From positions 1-50,048 of the forward strand of contig JAGOJH010000009.1 in assembly GCA_017995215.1 (NCBI GenBank): 50,048 bases of DNA, written 5' to 3'. Under the pieces are notes generated by a model, which did not search any database, had not been told where the DNA came from, and was given only the letters and a program-made list of their open reading frames with translations. Shown in pieces: positions 8,777 to 18,074 of the stretch (its first letter is position 1; the number at the start of each line of letters is the position of its first letter). This DNA comes from Thermoclostridium sp. GTDB lineage: Bacteria; Bacillota; Clostridia; DSM-8532. A program made the translations under genes and the position numbers.

Positions 8777-10121
8777 GGGAATTAACCTTTTGCATAGCCG
8801 CCTGGATGGCAGCTTCAAATATGCACAAAACCTCAGTGGCTTCCTCTGCTGTGATGATCAGCGGTGGTTTTATTTTCAAAACATTCATTCGGTATCCTGC
8901 TTCGCCGAGAATCAAGCCCATATGCAGGGCAATGTGTTTTATCGTTTGTGCCATCACCATATCCGGTTCCTTTGTAGTTGGATCTTTCACAAACTCAACC
9001 CCCACATGCAGCCCGACCTGGCGGATATCGCCGATGCAGGGATACTTCTGCCGGAGTGTGGCAAGCTTTTCGCCAAAGAAACTGCCAATGGCATTGGTAT
9101 GCTCCAGCAGGTGATCTCGTTCGATGATTTCAATTTGCTTTAATGCAGCCACCTGTGCGATGCTGTTGTTCGAGAAGGTATGGATATCTTCACCCAGCGG
9201 CCCAAACCCCTCCAGCCTGTCGTGAATCAGGATGGCTGCAATGGGAAACCCTGCGCCTAATGCCTTACCGATGCAAATGATATCCGGCTCTACGCCATAT
9301 TTGTTCGCAGCAAAGAAATCTCCGATACGGCAATAGGTTTGCAGTTCATCAAAGATTAACAGGCACCCAAACTCATCGCAGATTTGCCTTAACCCTTTTA
9401 GATATCGCGGCGGCAGCGGTATTTGCCCGCCGCTGGCCTGCAAGGGTTCAACCACAATCCCTGCCACCGGGCCGTTCACACCGCCTGCGATGGTTTCCCT
9501 GGCTGCCTTCAAACAATAGTCAATACAATCCTCGGGGTTCGAAGTGTCGCTCCAGCGATACAGGTAGGGGTTCGGTATACGGATAAAAACATTGTTCAAA
9601 ATGCTGAGAAAGCTGTTAAAACCCGTGAATATACCTGCAGCCTTCGTTGAAATCCAGGAAGCAGCACCGGTTGTCAGCGAGGTGCCGTGATACCCGTCCT
9701 TGAGGCATACAAAGCTTCGGGCTGTCTTTACATTTTTCACTGCAATTTTCATAGCCGCTTCAATCGCAGAGCTTCCGCCAATAGTGAACAAAACCCGGTT
9801 CAGCCCTGAGGGTGCCAACTCGGTTAGCTTTTTTGCCAGCGCATACCGGGGAAGGCTTTCACTGTTCTGGTTCAAATGGCCTAAAAGCCCTATTTGCTCG
9901 TGAACAATTTGTCGAATTTCTTCGTTGGCATGCCCCAGATAAAGTGCCCAACCCTGGGAGGTACAGTCGTAATAGCTTTTCCCCTGGATGTCATACAACC
10001 GAACGCCGCTGCCTTTTGTGAAGCATATACCGTGCTGGCCGCTTCCAAGCATCAGGTTCCTGTTATAGTCCTCCAGTTCCTCTGCTGAAATGGAATATAT
10101 TTTATCCAATAATTTATCCAT
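8769..10121 (-). CDS. Class III PLP-dependent aminotransferase
   Basis: A 450-residue fold-type I aminotransferase of the ornithine/GABA/acetylornithine group. The PLP-binding lysine is in IICIGKALGAGFPIAA, the cofactor aspartate in LLIFDELQT, and the glycine-rich phosphate site region is around GGSSAIEAAMKIA. The usual DE(V/L)QTGxGRTG motif reads DELQTYCRIG, so the loop near the substrate differs from textbook members. Start ATG 10121 follows AGGAGATGACCT. It lies 74 bases downstream of ftsX and overlaps ylmH, so it may share their transcript. The amino donor is not predictable; many such genes are misannotated as acetylornithine or 4-aminobutyrate aminotransferases. Confidence 0.85.
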   Translation of the reverse strand: MDKLLDKIYSISAEELEDYNRNLMLGSGQHGICFTKGSGVRLYDIQGKSYYDCTSQGWALYLGHANEEIRQIVHEQIGLLGHLNQNSESLPRYALAKKLTELAPSGLNRVLFTIGGSSAIEAAMKIAVKNVKTARSFVCLKDGYHGTSLTTGAASWISTKAAGIFTGFNSFLSILNNVFIRIPNPYLYRWSDTSNPEDCIDYCLKAARETIAGGVNGPVAGIVVEPLQASGGQIPLPPRYLKGLRQICDEFGCLLIFDELQTYCRIGDFFAANKYGVEPDIICIGKALGAGFPIAAILIHDRLEGFGPLGEDIHTFSNNSIAQVAALKQIEIIERDHLLEHTNAIGSFFGEKLATLRQKYPCIGDIRQVGLHVGVEFVKDPTTKEPDMVMAQTIKHIALHMGLILGEAGYRMNVLKIKPPLIITAEEATEVLCIFEAAIQAAMQKVNSHV

Positions 10122-10195
10122 AGGTCATCTCCTACAGGTTCTTATTTTCTCTGCAGGTTATCCGCAGCAAATTCGATAACATTCCCTTCACAGCA

Positions 10196-11089
10196 TCAGG
10201 AACGCTTTTCCCGGTTCGATGCTGAAATCCCCACCAGGCTTCCAAAAAGCCCCAGGATGATGCTGAACCCCATGATGGCCATAACCGGCCACATTACCAG
10301 TTCTTCCAATGACGGCAGCGGAATGAACGGAAGAATGCCGCCCATCTGCCCGTATGCCTCCCGCAGAAGAAGAACGATGGACAGCGACGCCAGACAGCCC
10401 CCCAGCAGGGTCAGGTTCATCCCAACCAGCAGGTAGGGAAAGCCGATAAAACGGTTTGGCGCTCCGAGCAGCCTTAAAGTATAGATATGATCCTTGTTTT
10501 GATAAATTGCCTGACGAACCATATGGGAGATGATTACCATGGTTGTTACACCCACCGCAGCGATCATAAGGTACATCAAAACCTCAAGCACCTTTGCAAT
10601 GTTCTGCAGCTGCTGCAGAATGTCTCGGTTATCCCGCACATAGGCAATTCCCTTTAAATACTTTAGCTGTTCAAGGACATTATCCATTTTATCTAAATCG
10701 ATTCTAACCTCAATAAAAGCTTCAAAGGGGTTTTGATCAAAAAGCTCAAGGATATTGGCTTCATCCCCCAAAACCTCCTCCATCCGAAGCCGGGCTTCTT
10801 CAGTTCCGACGAACCTTGCATCCCACACCCCGTCCATGGTCTTGATGATGGTAACAAGCTCTGCTGCTTCACCTTCACCGGCGCCTTCTTCAAAATATGC
10901 ACTGATCTCAGCTTCCTTTTGAAGCATTTCTACAAACCGATCGGATATTCTCCAGCCCGATACCACAAGGCCGAACAGGAACAACACCAGAATAGTGCCC
11001 AGAAGGGAAAAGAAGTTAGAGACCTTGTTCATCCAGATTACTTTTGCAGCCTCTTTGAAAAAATAACCGATATTCCGAAATAGCCTCAT
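10196..11089 (-). CDS. ftsX: Cell division ABC transporter permease FtsX
   Basis: A 297-residue FtsX. It has an N-terminal membrane helix (about 24-46), an extracellular domain (about 50-165, with LEQLKYLKGIAYVRDNRDIL) and three further membrane helices typical of the family (about 168-190, 215-240, 265-285). FtsX does not transport solutes; with FtsE it transmits ATP-driven movement to peptidoglycan hydrolases outside the membrane. Its start ATG overlaps the ftsE stop by four bases (11086-11089), indicating coupling. The third gene of the operon encodes an exported coiled-coil protein, the expected extracellular partner. Confidence 0.93.
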   Translation of the reverse strand: MRLFRNIGYFFKEAAKVIWMNKVSNFFSLLGTILVLFLFGLVVSGWRISDRFVEMLQKEAEISAYFEEGAGEGEAAELVTIIKTMDGVWDARFVGTEEARLRMEEVLGDEANILELFDQNPFEAFIEVRIDLDKMDNVLEQLKYLKGIAYVRDNRDILQQLQNIAKVLEVLMYLMIAAVGVTTMVIISHMVRQAIYQNKDHIYTLRLLGAPNRFIGFPYLLVGMNLTLLGGCLASLSIVLLLREAYGQMGGILPFIPLPSLEELVMWPVMAIMGFSIILGLFGSLVGISASNREKRS

Positions 11090-11763
11090 AGCATGTTACC
11101 CCGTCGCTCTACTGTAATATTACCCTTGTCCACATGAACAACCGTTGCGTCTTTCTGGTATTCCATCAGGTGTGTTGCATGGGTTGTGACAATAACCGTC
11201 GTATTCTTGTCTTTGAAAGACGCCAGTAATTGCAGAATGTTCAGAGCATTGTCCACATCCAGGTTTCCTGTAGGCTCGTCGGCAAGAATTAATGCAGGCC
11301 TGCGGGCTATAGCCCTCGCGATGGCCACTCGCTGCGCTTCACCCCAGGAGAGGTTTTCCACGCGAGCGTTGGCTTTATGTGCCAGCCCAACAATCTCCAA
11401 GGCGTTTTTGGCATCCTGCTTCATCTCACGGGTTGAAATTTTCAGAAACCGCATCCCCGTTATGACGTTTTCCATGGCGGTTCTGCCCTGTATCAGCTTG
11501 AATTCCTGAAACACAGGCCCAATCTCCCGCCTCATTTTTCGAATTTTCCCCGGGGTTCTTCGGGATATTTGCCGCCCCAGCACGCTTAAATAACCGGTGG
11601 TAGGCACTTCGATCCCCATCATCAGCTTTAAAAGGCTTGTTTTTCCCGAGCCACTGGGGCCGGTAACATATACAAATTCCCCCCGGTTCACCTTCAGTTG
11701 AACATTATTCAGGGCGACCGTCCCGTCCCTGTATTGCAATGAAACTCCATTCGCTTCAATCAT
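11086..11763 (-). CDS. ftsE: Cell division ABC transporter ATPase FtsE
   Basis: A 225-residue ABC ATPase with Walker A GPSGSGKTS (about 35-43), Q-loop in VFQEFKLIQGRT, a signature reading [14 protein letters not shown] in place of LSGGE, Walker B LILADEPTGNLD and H-loop VTTHATHL. The Trp for Gly change in the signature is unusual but neighbouring residues are intact. Start ATG 11763 follows GGAGGG, and this site overlaps the stop of the coiled-coil gene. It works with FtsX to control septal peptidoglycan hydrolysis. Confidence 0.93.
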   Translation of the reverse strand: MIEANGVSLQYRDGTVALNNVQLKVNRGEFVYVTGPSGSGKTSLLKLMMGIEVPTTGYLSVLGRQISRRTPGKIRKMRREIGPVFQEFKLIQGRTAMENVITGMRFLKISTREMKQDAKNALEIVGLAHKANARVENLSWGEAQRVAIARAIARRPALILADEPTGNLDVDNALNILQLLASFKDKNTTVIVTTHATHLMEYQKDATVVHVDKGNITVERRGNML

Positions 11764-11774
11764 ATCAAGCCCTC

Positions 11775-12899
11775 CTAGTCCCCCAGAATTGGTGCAATCA
11801 CAAAGTCCATATATCCCTCGAAGGTTTGTGCGGATTCTACAGTAATGAAACCCATCAGTTCTTTGAAATCAAGCCGCAGTGTACCGTTCTCCAACAGTTC
11901 ACCGATAGAGCTTTCGGTAAGCGGCATGCCATAAAAGGTTCCTTCATCGATGATAAAGGTGATGGAGCTTTTATCTTCAATGATAAAGTGGCATTTCAAT
12001 GCCAGTTGCTTTTCGGGCACCTCAACATCAATGATCTCCGGATGGAAATGAAAATACATGACGGGCAAATCCGGCTGGCTTGCCAACACTTCATTAAGCA
12101 CCTCATCGGTAAGGGTCCCCCTAACTCTTGGGAACTCCAGCTTCAGATTCAGCTTGTCCAGCGGTAAGTTTCCCCGGACAACAATGGTGTTGAAATAATC
12201 AATAATGCTGCCGAAAAGTACTTTGATCTCATCCCACATGGTTTCGATGTAGTTTAACTCCTGCTCGAAGGTTTCACGCTGATCAGCTAAAGATGCCAGG
12301 ATCTTTTGCTGTTCTTTCTTCAGGACAAGCAGTTCGGAAATCGCTTTTTCAAGTTCCTGCTTTGTTTGTACAACCTGCGCCTGTTTTTGCGCAAGCTGCT
12401 CTTTCTCAGCTTCCAACTGCTTTTTGGCTTCGGTGATCGATGCCAGAAGCTTTTTGGAATTCCGGCTCATATCTTTGAGGATGTTCAGGCTTTTCAGAAA
12501 TGTTGTCAGGTTTCCGGCAGAAAGAAAAGTTTCCAGGTAGGAAGCCGGCCCTCTCTTCTGATAGTTTATGAGGACCCTTTTAAGGACATCCCGCTGCAGT
12601 TCGTAGCTTTCCTGGTTTTGCACGATTCTTTCGGACAATGTTTCCAGCTCGGTCTCAAGCTTGTCGATCTGCTCATTGATTTGGGTTTCCTTCTTTTCCA
12701 TTTCATCGATTTGCTGTGAAAGGGTGAAAAGATCTTCCAGAACAGCCTTTTCCACCTCGGAAATTTCCCTGATCTTTCCTTCAACCTCTTCAATGGGTTG
12801 AACCTCACTAATGGCTTGATAGGGAAAAACACTTGTCAGAATAGATGCAAAAATGATCAGGAAAATGAAAGCTTTTTGGGTTTTTTTGTTCTTTAGCAT
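11775..12899 (-). CDS. Exported coiled-coil protein, probable FtsEX partner without a recognised hydrolase domain
   Basis: A 374-residue protein. Residues 10-30 form a signal or anchor helix. Two long coiled-coil blocks (about 40-105 and 145-225) flank a PcsB-like hairpin segment (YQKRGPASYLETFLSAGNLTTFLKS). EnvC and PcsB, the known FtsEX partners, share this helical layout and then carry an LytM or CHAP hydrolase domain. Here the C-terminal part (about 235-374) is a different, mostly beta-like domain with no HxH/HxxxD LytM set and no CHAP Cys-His that I can see. It may activate a hydrolase in trans, as E. coli EnvC does. It is the first gene of the operon, with ftsE and ftsX behind. Start ATG 12899 follows GGAGTTGGAAGA. 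Confidence 0.75.
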   Translation of the reverse strand: MLKNKKTQKAFIFLIIFASILTSVFPYQAISEVQPIEEVEGKIREISEVEKAVLEDLFTLSQQIDEMEKKETQINEQIDKLETELETLSERIVQNQESYELQRDVLKRVLINYQKRGPASYLETFLSAGNLTTFLKSLNILKDMSRNSKKLLASITEAKKQLEAEKEQLAQKQAQVVQTKQELEKAISELLVLKKEQQKILASLADQRETFEQELNYIETMWDEIKVLFGSIIDYFNTIVVRGNLPLDKLNLKLEFPRVRGTLTDEVLNEVLASQPDLPVMYFHFHPEIIDVEVPEKQLALKCHFIIEDKSSITFIIDEGTFYGMPLTESSIGELLENGTLRLDFKELMGFITVESAQTFEGYMDFVIAPILGD

Positions 12900-13035
12900 T
12901 CTTCCAACTCCAAAATGAAAATTAAAGTGGCTGATGTCGCTTGTTGATTTATTATAACATCTCCCCTGGTTGCTTTCCACATAATCTTGAATAGTTACGT
13001 CTTTTTTGAGGAAACTAATCCCGGAGGTGATCCTG

Positions 13036-13512
13036 ATGAATCTATCGACAAAGGAAAGGTATTTACTTGAAGATCAAAAAAGCCACGAGCAGCTGTGTAT
13101 TCAGAAATATTCCAATTACGCCACATTGGCTGCGGATCAGCAGTTAAAAAACATATTTAATCAGAACGCACAGATTGAAAGACATCATCTGGACAGTATC
13201 AATCAGCTTCTGAGCGGGCAAATTCCAGCAATGGGAAACCAGCAGGGCCAGCAGCAGCAACAGCAGCAAACACAGCAAGCCGGTAGCTTTACACCACAGA
13301 ATGGTCAAAACTACCAGAGTTCTGACAAGGATTTGTGTATGGATATGCTGTCGACCGAAAAATATGTTTCGGGTACCTATGATACTGCTATTTTTGAATT
13401 TAAAGATCCCCAGGTACGCAATGTACTCAATCACATTCAAAAAGAGGAGCAACAGCATGGTGAAGCTATCTTCGCCTATATGAACAGCAAGGGCATGTAT
13501 TCCATTCAGTGA
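13036..13512 (+). CDS. Spore coat protein, CotF family
   Basis: A 158-residue ferritin-like helical protein of the Coat_F family. It opens with LSTKERYLLEDQKSHEQLCIQKYSNYA, followed by a second helical half (DKDLCMDMLSTEKYVSGTYD and EEQQHGEAIF). A glutamine-rich linker (about 60-90: QQGQQQQQQQTQQ) separates the halves. Members are coat components of endospores, so the gene marks a sporulating host. ATG 13036 follows a strong GGAGGTGAT site. It is divergent from the FtsEX operon and closed by a strong terminator at 13520-13567. Confidence 0.88.
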   Translation: MNLSTKERYLLEDQKSHEQLCIQKYSNYATLAADQQLKNIFNQNAQIERHHLDSINQLLSGQIPAMGNQQGQQQQQQQTQQAGSFTPQNGQNYQSSDKDLCMDMLSTEKYVSGTYDTAIFEFKDPQVRNVLNHIQKEEQQHGEAIFAYMNSKGMYSIQ

Positions 13513-13519
13513 TTGTTCA

Positions 13520-13567
13520 AAAGCAAAGCATTCCCGGTATTTTGGCATACCGGGAATGCTTTGCTTT
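13520..13567. terminator. Strong bidirectional hairpin terminator
   Basis: A perfect 21-bp inverted repeat (13520-13540 and 13547-13567) with a six-base loop tttggc. The arms start AAAGCAAAG and end CTTTGCTTT, so both strands have short A/T tracts at the edges. It separates the convergent coat protein and radical SAM genes and probably ends both transcripts. Confidence 0.85.
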
Positions 13568-13622
13568 ATCATATTCAACCGCTTACGGGGCATTTATGTG
13601 TTTACCAGTTATGTAATCCATT

Positions 13623-14534
13623 TCAGACACCTTGCCCGTTAAAATCGGGAATGAAGCTTTCCGAAGCAGTTTCTCCTTCCTGAATGAAGCCATTTTCCAG
13701 GCCCAGCGACAGGGCATACTCTACAACCTCTTCATACTCCGCTTCAGTAATTTTACAGTTCAATTCCGGGAACCGGGCAACCGGTGCCATCGGTGTATAT
13801 TGGTTCATAATGCTGATAAAAATTGCATCACCAAAAGTACGATACAAATAGCGTATAATTTCTTTGGAATCCTCGGTACAGCCGGGTAAAACCAAGTGAC
13901 GCACAATCACACCCCTGGTCATGTTCCCTTCCTGATTGAATAGCGGCAACCCCGCCTGACTTACCATTTCAGCAATAGCACAGGAAGCCCGTTGGAAATA
14001 ATCTGAACAGCCGGAGTATCTTTGGGAAAGCTGTGGTGATTTATATTTTAAATCCGGCAGGTAAATATTTGCATATCCCTTCAGCAGCCTTAAGGTTTCT
14101 ACTTTTTCATAACCGCTTGTATTATAGACAACAGGAAGAGGAAAGCCCATATCCCTGGCTATATCAAGCGCTTGTATGACCTGTGGGACAAAGTGTGTTG
14201 GCGTTACGAGATTGATATTGCTGGCCTGCTGCTGCGCAAGCTCCAGGAAAACCGAAGCCAGTCGTTCCACGGTGATCCTTTTTCCCGCTGTTCCATTTGA
14301 AATCTGATAATTTTGACAATATACACAGCCCAGTGAGCATCCAGAGAAAAATACTGTTCCGGAGCCATTGTTCCCTGATATACAGGGCTCTTCCCACAGA
14401 TGCAGTGAAGCCCGGGCTACGGTTAATTCAGCGGTCTGTCCGCAACAGCCGGTTTCGCCCATAGTACGATTAACATGGCAGTTTCTTGGACATAATGTGC
14501 AATCATCTAAATAGTGATTCCAGTCTGTTTTCAT
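13623..14534 (-). CDS. PflX-type radical SAM protein
   Basis: A 303-residue protein related to pyruvate formate-lyase activating enzymes. The radical SAM cluster motif is CSLGCVYC (CxxxCxxC) near residue 66, preceded by a cysteine-rich leader (CTLCPRNC, CC). It is full length for the PflX/COG1313 group, whose members reductively cleave S-adenosylmethionine but whose targets are mostly unknown. Later conserved motifs include YLPDLKYKSP and RHLVLPGC. No glycyl-radical enzyme lies beside it. It is 91 bases downstream of the CoA-disulfide reductase gene and may share its transcript. Confidence 0.85.
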   Translation of the reverse strand: MKTDWNHYLDDCTLCPRNCHVNRTMGETGCCGQTAELTVARASLHLWEEPCISGNNGSGTVFFSGCSLGCVYCQNYQISNGTAGKRITVERLASVFLELAQQQASNINLVTPTHFVPQVIQALDIARDMGFPLPVVYNTSGYEKVETLRLLKGYANIYLPDLKYKSPQLSQRYSGCSDYFQRASCAIAEMVSQAGLPLFNQEGNMTRGVIVRHLVLPGCTEDSKEIIRYLYRTFGDAIFISIMNQYTPMAPVARFPELNCKITEAEYEEVVEYALSLGLENGFIQEGETASESFIPDFNGQGV

Positions 14535-14625
14535 CCGGTTTAATCCTTCAAAAATCCGATAACCTGCTCATCATTGATAACACAGCTTACAAGCTGCAGT
14601 TTGTGCAGCCTGGTGTGTCTGTGTT

Positions 14626-16371
14626 CTAAGAAGAAGGCTTTTCTTCCAATTTAACAGCCTGTGTTTCCGGATCCACCTTCACATGTCCCGAACCCCCGGG
14701 ATAATCTCCCGACAAGCCGACTTCCTTTGGTATGTCGAAAAGCAAAGCCGACTTATACCCGCCGGTCACATTAAACACCCGGAACCCGTTCTGGCTTAAA
14801 ATCCTGTCGGCGATATAACCGCGAAGGCCAATCTGACAGTATGCAACAATGGTTTTGTCTTTGTCCAGCAACGAAAGCTTTTCTCTCAAATCATCCACTG
14901 GGATGTTGATCGCACCTGCCACATGCCCGTTTTGGTATTCTGCCGGGGTGCGGACATCGAGCAGAGTGTAATCTCCACGGTTCATCTTGACTACATCTAA
15001 CCAGGTGACCAAATGAAATTTCCCATATAAAACATTCTGGGCAACAAAGCCGGCCATGTTCACCGGATCCTTTGCTGAAGAAAACGGAGGCGCGTACGAA
15101 AGCTCCAACTGGGCCAGATCATGGACCGTTCCTTTCAGCCGGATAGCTGTGGCAATAACATCAATGCGTTTATCCACGCCATCACCGCCGATACCCTGTG
15201 CTCCCAGCACTTCGCCTTCTGCATTGAACAGCAGTTTCAGCGTCATTGGCACTGCCCCCGGATAATAGGATGCATGGGAACCCGTGTGGATCTGCACAGC
15301 CTTGCAGGCAATCCCGGCCTTTTTCAGCAGCCTTTCATTTTCACCGGTAGTGGCTGCAGTCAATCCGAAAACCTTCAGGATGGCGGTGCCCTGTGTACCC
15401 TTGTATGATGAGGATAGCCCCGATATATTGTCGGCAGCGATTCTGCCCTGCTTGTTTGCAGGCCCTGCCAGCGGAATGGCCGTTTTTTGTCCGGTAATGA
15501 AGTTTACGACCTCTATGGCATCTCCAACTGCATAAACATCCGGAACATTGGTCTGCATTTTTTCATTGACGATGATATGGCCTTTCGGTCCAAGGGCGAT
15601 ACCGCTGTCCTTCAGGATGGCGGTGTCCGGTGCGACACCAATGGCCAGCACAATGAAATCTGCCGCAAGTACCGTTCCGCTTGTCAGGATTACGTTGATG
15701 GTATTCTCAGAATCTTCAAAGGCTTTTACACCATCCCCGGTCGTCAAATGAACCCCGTTTTGCACCAGTTCCTTTTCAACAATGGCTGCCATGTCGAAAT
15801 CAAACGGAGCCAGAATGTGGGGCGCTGCTTCAACCAGAGAAACATGAAGCCCTTTTTCCAAAAGGTTCTCCGCCATTTCAACACCGATAAACCCGCCCCC
15901 GATCACAACAGCGCTTTGTACTTCGTTTTTGTCTGTTATCGTTTTAATGGCATCGGTATCTGCAATGTTGCGCAACGTAAATATTCGGCTGCTGTTAATG
16001 CCCGGAATTGGAGGCTTCATGGCCTTCGCGCCCGGAGATAGGATCAGCGTGTCATAGTCTTCCTCATAGGTACCCCTTTCTCTGCTTTTCACGGTTACCT
16101 TTTTATTCACTGTATCAACAAGTGTCACCTCGCTGTGAATCCTCACATCGATGTTAAACCGTGCCTGCATCGACGCAGGGGTTTGCACCAGCAACCTGTT
16201 TCTGTCCTGAATCGTTCCCCCGATGTAATAAGGAAGGCCGCAATTGGCAAAGGAAATATACCCGTCCCGCTCAAGCATGATAATTTCGGCCTGTTCATCA
16301 AGCCTTCTCAGCCTTGCAGCCGCACTCGCTCCACCGGCTACACCGCCAACGATAACAATCTTCTTTCTCAT
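14626..16371 (-). CDS. CoA-disulfide reductase / NADH-dependent persulfide reductase with C-terminal rhodanese domain
   Basis: A 581-residue flavoprotein. An N-terminal FAD/NAD(P)H Rossmann pair (GGVAGGASAAARLRR and GGGFIGVEMAENL) carries the single redox cysteine in SFANCGLPYY (Cys44). A rhodanese domain occupies about 465-555 with active-site Cys512 in VAYCQIGLRGY. This matches the CoADR-RHD/Npsr group, which reduces CoA disulfide, CoA persulfide or polysulfide and supports thiol redox balance or sulfur respiration. The extra TusA-like domain seen in some Bacillus homologs is absent. Start ATG 16371 follows GGGAG, 23 bases after the MgtC gene, suggesting an operon. Confidence 0.92.
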   Translation of the reverse strand: MRKKIVIVGGVAGGASAAARLRRLDEQAEIIMLERDGYISFANCGLPYYIGGTIQDRNRLLVQTPASMQARFNIDVRIHSEVTLVDTVNKKVTVKSRERGTYEEDYDTLILSPGAKAMKPPIPGINSSRIFTLRNIADTDAIKTITDKNEVQSAVVIGGGFIGVEMAENLLEKGLHVSLVEAAPHILAPFDFDMAAIVEKELVQNGVHLTTGDGVKAFEDSENTINVILTSGTVLAADFIVLAIGVAPDTAILKDSGIALGPKGHIIVNEKMQTNVPDVYAVGDAIEVVNFITGQKTAIPLAGPANKQGRIAADNISGLSSSYKGTQGTAILKVFGLTAATTGENERLLKKAGIACKAVQIHTGSHASYYPGAVPMTLKLLFNAEGEVLGAQGIGGDGVDKRIDVIATAIRLKGTVHDLAQLELSYAPPFSSAKDPVNMAGFVAQNVLYGKFHLVTWLDVVKMNRGDYTLLDVRTPAEYQNGHVAGAINIPVDDLREKLSLLDKDKTIVAYCQIGLRGYIADRILSQNGFRVFNVTGGYKSALLFDIPKEVGLSGDYPGGSGHVKVDPETQAVKLEEKPSS

Positions 16372-16394
16372 TATGCTCCCTCATGGCTCAATGC

Positions 16395-17048
16395 TTATTC
16401 AACAATACTTACACCAGCCAATGTTCTTAAATTCATGACCACATCATTGCGGCTGATCCCCTTTGGAAGATTAATTGTAAAGTGAACAAGCAAAAAGCTT
16501 TCACCATCCTCCTCGATATCTACATTGGTGATATTCACGCCTGATTTCCCGATATAAGAAGCTACTTCTCCCAGTTTTCCAGGTTTGTTTTCCAGCTTTA
16601 CGGTGATTTCCGGATGAATGCTTTTCCCTGCAAGCAGTTTCTCAAATTTACTCAACAAAACCAAGGTAATCGTTACGATAGCCGCAACCATGATAGCTGC
16701 TATGTAAAATCCGGCACCTGTGGCAAGACCAATGCAGGCAACCGTCCAGAGGCTGGCCGCTGTTGTGAGGCCTTTGACACTGATCCCCTGCTTGATGATG
16801 GTTCCGGCCCCCAGGAAGCCAATGCCGCTGATCACCTGTGCCCCCAGCCTTGTCGGATCAAGTTCAGTTAAACCAAAATACTGGTGGAAAAGATACTCCG
16901 ATGTGACCATCACCAATGCAGAACCGAGCGATACTAAAACATGAGTTCTAAGCCCCGCAGCCCGTTTTTTGTTTTCTCTTTCAATTCCGACCACACCACC
17001 CAGCAGTGCCGCTAATATAAGCCTTAACGCAATTTCACCGATAGACAT
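16395..17048 (-). CDS. MgtC/SapB family membrane protein
   Basis: A 217-residue protein. The N-terminal MgtC domain has about four to five membrane helices and the family motif LLGGVVGIERENKKRAAGLRTH, plus GIGFLGAGTII. An ACT-like C-terminal domain follows (about 148-217, IHPEITVKLENKPGKLGEVAS). Such proteins are linked to Mg2+ limitation or membrane potential, but the activity of the ACT-bearing form is unclear. Start ATG 17048 is preceded by GGGGAGG; an upstream ATG at 17063 has no such site. First gene of a probable operon with the CoA-disulfide reductase. Confidence 0.88.
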   Translation of the reverse strand: MSIGEIALRLILAALLGGVVGIERENKKRAAGLRTHVLVSLGSALVMVTSEYLFHQYFGLTELDPTRLGAQVISGIGFLGAGTIIKQGISVKGLTTAASLWTVACIGLATGAGFYIAAIMVAAIVTITLVLLSKFEKLLAGKSIHPEITVKLENKPGKLGEVASYIGKSGVNITNVDIEEDGESFLLVHFTINLPKGISRNDVVMNLRTLAGVSIVE

Positions 17049-17263
17049 CCTGTACCTCCCCATCTGTCAGCGGTTTTGGCAAAAAGCATACTGCCAAATA
17101 CCCCTCTTTCGAAAAGGAATTATACCTCGATTCTGAGAAAAGTCAATATTTCCATATTTTTAAAATGGAACTCATTTTTTTATTTCAAAGGAGGCTGATT
17201 AACGCAATAAACCTTAAGCCGTTTGCATCAGCCAACAAAAACCAACCGTAAAACCGGCTTTTT

Positions 17264-18064
17264 CTAAAGCTTGCCCAATGTCCGTTTCAAAAATTCCCTT
17301 GTGCGCTCCTGTGTCGGCTGGTTGAAAATCTGCTCGGGATGACCCTCCTCCACAATAACCCCTTTATCCATAAACACAACCCGGTCGGCCACATCCCTGG
17401 CAAAACCCATTTCATGGGTAACAACCAGCATCGTCTGCCCGGATTCAGCCAGTTTTTTCATGACCACCAGAACCTCTCCAACCATTTCCGGGTCCAGTGC
17501 CGAGGTGGGCTCGTCAAACAGCATCACGTCCGGGTCCATCGACAGCGCCCGCGCAATGGCAACGCGTTGTTTCTGCCCGCCAGACAGCTGCTTTGGTTTT
17601 GCGTTGATGTATTGTTCCATACCGACCAGCGTCAGGTACTTCATCGCTGTCTGCTCGGCTTCTTCCCTGGAACGCTTCAGAACCTTCACCTGCCCAACAA
17701 CGCAGTTTGAAAGAACATTATGATTGTTAAACAGGTTGAATTGCTGGAAAACCATCCCCAGCTTTGTGCGGTATGCCCTGGTATCGTGCTGATCATCCAG
17801 AATGCTTTCGCCCTTGAAAATGATTTGGCCACCCGTTGGTTTTTCCAGAAGGTTGACACAGCGGAGCAGTGTTGATTTGCCAGAACCGGATGAGCCGATG
17901 ATGCAAACCACCTCTCCCCTGGCCACCGAGAAATTGATATCTTTCAGCACTTCATTATCACCAAAAGACTTTTGCAGGTGCTGTATGTCAATTATCTTAT
18001 CCATGCCTGCCTGAGAATCCAGGCGCAAAGACATATTGATCTGTACGTCAACAATCTTATCCAT
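17264..18064 (-). CDS. Polar amino acid ABC importer, ATP-binding protein (GlnQ-like)
   Basis: A 266-residue ABC ATPase of the polar amino acid uptake family: Walker [11 protein letters not shown]-loop [11 protein letters not shown], signature [15 protein letters not shown], Walker [19 protein letters not shown] and H-loop [15 protein letters not shown]. The first 20 codons are extra. They begin [10 protein letters not shown], and codons 21-30 read [10 protein letters not shown], an imperfect repeat of the same DNA. The ribosome-binding site GGGAG fits the first ATG (18064), while the second (18004) would give the usual family N-terminus. It is the last gene of a binding protein-permease-ATPase operon, ten bases after the permease. 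Confidence 0.93.
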   Translation of the reverse strand: MDKIVDVQINMSLRLDSQAGMDKIIDIQHLQKSFGDNEVLKDINFSVARGEVVCIIGSSGSGKSTLLRCVNLLEKPTGGQIIFKGESILDDQHDTRAYRTKLGMVFQQFNLFNNHNVLSNCVVGQVKVLKRSREEAEQTAMKYLTLVGMEQYINAKPKQLSGGQKQRVAIARALSMDPDVMLFDEPTSALDPEMVGEVLVVMKKLAESGQTMLVVTHEMGFARDVADRVVFMDKGVIVEEGHPEQIFNQPTQERTREFLKRTLGKL

Positions 18065-18074
18065 TCTAGCTCCC

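Noticed and set aside
13243..13278. CAG-rich tract in the spore coat gene as a simple-sequence phase-variation repeat
   Set aside because: The tract is in frame, mixed (cagcaa/caacag) and encodes a glutamine-rich linker; length changes would not shift the frame.
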